Positions 55,601 to 61,600 of a stretch of DNA of 64,000 nt are shown in pieces. The DNA comes from Apostichopus japonicus. Its lineage: Eukaryota; Echinodermata; Holothuroidea; Aspidochirotida; Stichopodidae. Below the pieces are notes generated by a model. It did no database searches. It was not told where the DNA came from and worked only from the letters and a program-made list of their open reading frames with translations. The position numbers and the translations under genes are program-made. The DNA lies in assembly GCF_037975245.1 (NCBI RefSeq), contig NC_092569.1, positions 4,856,501-4,920,500 on the forward strand. The letters run 5' to 3'. Position 1 is the stretch's first letter; each line of letters begins with the position of its first letter.

Positions 55601-58600
55601 AGAAATTACCAATTGTGTACGAACAGTAAGTTGGTTCACCTTTCAAATTTTACGAAAGATCGAACAAAATACTTTCGAAAAATTCACGCGAAACTGCCAT
55701 ATCGTGCTAAATAAAACTAATGTCATGTAAACAAGGCTCTAGTTCACCCATTTATGAATAAACCATAAGTCCACATCTGGTGTTAAGCGGGAGAAAAAGA
55801 AAGTATTTTCTAGAATTTTCCCCCCCCCAAAAAAGGAAAAATTAATATCCTACCATAGTTAAGTGTATAGTAAATAGCCTAACCACTTCGTCGGTTACGG
55901 ATCTCACGTAACAACAAAACCATAACTTATTGTATTTTGCGAAGTTGACGTTTTCTACAAGGACATGGAAACAATATTTAGCATTTAGTTAATCATGCAA
56001 AGTGGCCTAAAACATGGGATTAAAAGGTTTACTTCCATAAAGATGGCCATACTGTAGCTATTGGGGCCTTGATATCGTGCTATGTCTGGTATACTGTAGA
56101 CTGTGCCTCGTGTATCATGGGGAATATATTGTTTTGTTCATGCGGAGGAGTCGGTTGGCTTAAAGTGTGTTTTTCTTACCTTAATGTTACGGGGATATTT
56201 ACCTACTTTTCTTGAACGTCTAAGATAATATTTCGCATAACTTTACCGATCCTTTATTGACTGACCTAAGTTATTCTAGAGTGGAGCCAAAATAGTTTAC
56301 TCCATGAAAAGTTTTTTGGAAACGTGCCAAAAATGTTAACAAACAGGTGTTAGACAGGGCAAGGTACAGTACCTGGGAAAATTCGCAGCACATGTACTGT
56401 AGCCTACCGTGATATTTAAGTAGGGGTAAACACTGCAGTTGTAAACAGATGTACGTATAGTGCACGCTGTTCATTGTTAGGCAGTCTAGAAACGGGGCTT
56501 TACCGAACGTAGTTTGTTTCATATATCGAAAGTTTTGTAAGTTAAACTTTTTAAAGATTGTAAGACAGATTAAATTATTTTCATTTTATCACATAATATA
56601 GCTACTCTAACTTGTCATTTCCAAATTTTCATCAGTTTCGTGACAATTTAAATTTAAAAAGTTGTCAGTATTTTGAATCCTCAACTTACAAATTTTTTAT
56701 CGCCAGACACGCGAAAATACTAAAATTTTCCGTGGTTATTTATTTATTTATTTTCAAGGGAACAGTTCATAACAAACTTAGATATTCTCTTTGAATGTCC
56801 CCACCATATATCTCTCTTTCTCCGTCCACTCAAAGCTCGACAGTTTACGCTAATTCTGATAGAGGAAAAATTATCGTAATTATCGAAATATCGCGATAAT
56901 TTTTGAACTATTTATCGTGACGTTAAAAAGCAAATATCTCCCAATCCTAGTAATAATATCTCCCAATCCTAGTAATAAGCTGGATTACAAGCATTTCAGT
57001 CATGACTGTCAAAGATACCAATGATTTTATCATTTTGAATTATTAATATAGCTAATAAAGAAGTTGTCAACAGATGAAATGCATGAAAATCATTACATCT
57101 TAATATTTTGAATTTGTGAGGAGATTGAATACCAAGGATACCTATTTTTTTTTTTGGATGACTTGCAAACCCCCCCCCCCCTTCAATATCATACAGACAT
57201 GATTTATATCATGTTCTCTGTCCACGTTGTCAAACCATTTTTCTGTTTATTTATTCATATTTTCTTTGCAGTTAACCCCTGCTTTGTCTCCCAGTGTTTG
57301 AACGGTGCTACGTGCCAAATACACATAGAAGATCTTGTAAATGGACCGGCTAATTACTCTTGCACCTGTCAGGACGGTTTTGTGGGCTACGATTGTGAGA
57401 GAGGTTAGTGCCAGTCGTTTTTCTGGATAATTTAACGTCATTTTAATTTTTAACATTTCATTAAAACAAAGTCTTAATTAATGAGAGGTTGCATTTTTAA
57501 TTTGATAATGAATGCTTCCTTCACATTTGGAGTTAGAATATAACATATTACTGAGAAATGAAAAGTTAGAAATTAACAATATTGGAAATTAAAAATTTCA
57601 GCTTTAGATATATACCAACTGTACAAACAAATCATCGGGTTGATTTATTGTGATTAACAAACAAAGAGGACATTAATTAGTCAGTTTCAAGGACTTTTCA
57701 TTTCAGAAATGTATATAATAGTCTTCAGACATCAGAGCTATTCTTGTTTCACGCGGGGGACTTCCCAAGTCCGAGTCACTCCAAGATTAATGTATGTCAT
57801 CTAGTTACAGAATTGTTGACAATTGACAATTCATAATCATTGACGTTAAATATGAATCTAAGAGACTGACTTCGGTCAGCTTGCGGCTTTGATAAGCCAA
57901 TGATGGCTTCTTCGCAAGTTCCTGCTTGCAGGAGGATCTAATATACATACATACATACATAATTACTTGAAGGGGGCTTATCAAGAGTATGAATTCATCA
58001 ACGTTAATCGTGTCGGTCACAAGTTGTTCTCATAGGACAGACCACTGACTAATGTTGTTAATAAAATGATAGTTGCATGCATGTTTCTTACTGCTGTTGC
58101 CACTGAAAGCGATTACATAAGCTTGTTTCTGTTCTATGAGTTTAACCAAATGTTGAAGCCATTGTAGAGATAAATCTGATAATAAAGCAGTGAGCCCTCA
58201 CAAGTTGCCAACAGATGTTATAAGTCTTATCACAGCCCATATTTATATTCGATATAATTTTTGCAATTGTTGTATGTTAAACCTCTGTTGCATTAAAGAG
58301 CTTGTTCTCAGGATATATATATATATCTCATTTGATCTACTCTATTCCCTTCATTAGTGGATGAATGTTTCTCTGGACCTTGTCAGAATGGTGGTGCATG
58401 TTCCTTACTACCAGTGGTTGACTACCAGTGTGACTGTCCGGGGGGTTTCCTCGGTAAAGATTGTGAAATACGTAAGTTCATCATTCTTCTCTCTCTCTGT
58501 CTTCTGTTTCATCATCATCTTCTTCTTCATGTTTGCTGAAGATTTTCGTTTTTGGACAACAAGATGCTCTTTCCAAGAATTGAGAATAATGACTGCCCTT

Positions 58601-61600
58601 GTATCAGATACATCTATTCCATGCTTGCTTCTATATACACAACATAACGTAAGGTGAAACTAGCATAGAAATGATTTTTTCGTCTTTATCTATTGTTCTC
58701 TTCAGTGGATTTTTGCTTCAGTGACCCTTGTCAAAACAATGCAACATGTGAGCTCTTTCCTGATGGTTACAGCTGTCACTGTACCATTGGCTACCTTGGA
58801 ACCCACTGTGATGAAAGTAAGTGTGTTTCCTTTCTGTGGGGTGTTTGTGAGTGGGGGGGGGAGGGAGGGGTGGGCTGGTGATGTGGACAAATACTGCTCA
58901 CGTTGGTTAAGGACTTAAGGTACTGGTATTTACTGGGGATGGTGCTCAATAAGCCAGGGTGGACAAAACTTGGGAATCATCTGAACCTTCCAAAAAGATT
59001 GAACTATAGCAGAGGCTTTAAACCAGCAGAGTGTTCGATTTTTTCTCTTCAATTTAAAGTATCCTTATGTTTCTGGTTTGCTCAAATGTCTGCTTTTATG
59101 AACAATTGGAGGGGAATCATCCATAGTAGCTAATGCATTTACTGGAAATTCAGCCATTAACCCTGCAGTAGGCCCCACCATTATTAACAACGTAATGTTG
59201 TAGTTTTTACCTAGGGCTTAGTTAATTCAGGATTTAATATAATCATGTGTTCTATAAGACATTGTTTCTTTATAACTGTGTGGGGTGTTTTGACCCACAC
59301 ACTAAAATGCAAGCAGTTGTTGATTATTCTCATTAAATTCTTACAGTGTTAGCCTAGATTTTCTATGCAAATTAGGTTAGGCCGATGCACACCTGTTGAC
59401 TGTTTTCCTAATTGATATTCTTGTTGGTTGGTGTTTTTGGCAGAAATCATCATTCCATTGCAAATATTTGTGTACCCCTGCAAAGAAATGGTATAGCCCA
59501 CAATCTTGGCAATATTAAATTTACAATAACAATTTGAAATATGTATTTTTGCTTTCTACAGTTGACTTTTGTTTGAGTGATCCCTGTCAGAATAATGCTA
59601 CCTGTAATGTATTGATAGACGGCTATACCTGTGAATGCCCAGGAGGATACATAGGGACACACTGTGAAATTGGTAAGTCTTATACGGGAGAGAGGGAGTT
59701 ACGTTTAAATCAGCTGTCAAGTTAACCATTAACATATCCCCATCATGGATACTAAATGACCATTGACTTTTGTATTCAATGTCTGTTGGACACTACATGT
59801 TGCTTGAATACTATGTATGTTGAATACAATGATGTATTTTTGATGTTGTTTTCCTGTTAAATACTATGTCTGTTGGATACTATGTGTCCATTGAATATCA
59901 TGACTGTCGGATACTATATATTCTGTTGGATACTATATGGCCTGTTGGATACTGTATGGTCTGTTGGATACTATATGGTATATTGTATACTATATGGTAT
60001 ATCACAGATATTTATTGATTCGTCCTCATCGGTTTAGCAATTGTCAGCAATGTCTTCCTTCTTCATTTCCCATGACAGAGGATTTTTGTTTTAGTGATCC
60101 CTGTCAAAATGGAGCCACCTGTGAGCTGCTGATGGAAGAAGATGAGGAAGGCTACCTCTGCCACTGTGCTGAGGGATTTCTTGGTACTTTCTGTGAAATA
60201 AGTAAGTTTTTTAAGAAAGACAAAGAGAGGCCAAAAATTGAAAGCAAAATCAAACTACAAATCCCAGAATATTAGAAATGTAGCAATAATGTTACATTAT
60301 CAACTTTAGCCATTAGATGTGAAATTTTATCCCCTCAAAGTCAAAATTTGAATTTTTAGTAAATTAATACATTTCATGACATCACGTTCAAATCATATCT
60401 CCGAACAAGTTGATAATCTTAGATTGTAACTTATTTTATTTGTTTTTATTTGTTATTTCTAGTTGATTTCTGCTTCAGCGATCCTTGTCAGAACAATGGA
60501 ACATGTGACCTGTTTGAGATTGGTTATGTCTGCACCTGTCCTGGGGGATATATCGGAGTCAACTGTGCCATTGGTAAGTTTGAGCCATAGAGTAGCATTA
60601 CCCATCCTGGGGTGAGCACACCCCATGGGGGTGCGAGGCAGGACTCTAGGGGGGGGTGCTAAACTATAGACATAAACAACAAAGACAGCAAATATCGTTG
60701 AAAGATTAACTTCAATCCTGCACAGCTGGAAAAGGAGGTTGTTAATTTGTTTTTTCAATTGCTAAGGAGTGTGAGTAATAGTTTAATAATAAGGATGAGA
60801 AACATTGTCAGAGATATATATATATGCAAAGAGAAAGGAAACAAAAATATTATTAATAACACACTGCAGAAATGTAAAGCTGGATATATACAGCAGAACA
60901 ATCTTTTCCCAAAGGGATACAAAATTTTGGCTAAAACGAAATTTCTTAACTTACCAAAAAAAAAATTCAAAATATATTCCATTAAGATATTTGGTAAGTT
61001 TAGTGATATTTCGTCATTTTTCAAAGCTTAAAATTATCAGTAAAATCTTTCTCTCTGCAGAGGACTTCTGCTTCAGCGATCCTTGTCAGAACGGCGCCAC
61101 CTGTCAACTGTTACAAGATGGTTACGAGTGCGTCTGTCCTCTCGGATTCCTCGGAACTCACTGTGACACAGGTGACAACCTTTTTTCACCCTTTTAACAT
61201 TTTCCCACAATATTTAGGAAAACTTTTTGTCTTAAATTCTTGAAGATAACATATTTGCCCCAAATTTCCTTACTGCATAACTAGTGACAGAATTTGATTA
61301 TTATGCAATTTGTAACTGCTGGGATGGGACCTGCCTATTTTTGATGATTTCATCGTCACTAGTGATTCTTTGCTTTTCCTGCATCTCCAATAAATTCTCC
61401 TTTTTTTTTTGTCTCTCCTTCAGTGGATTACTGTTTCTCTGCTCCGTGTGAAAACAACGGAACTTGTCAGCTGTTACCGGATGGTTACAAGTGCACTTGC
61501 CCTACAGGCTTTGTTGGCACTGAGTGTTCAGCAAGTGAGTATAGACCGTCACAAGATATTATAAAATTGCGAGGAAAGTCTGGAAATTTATGAAATGCCT

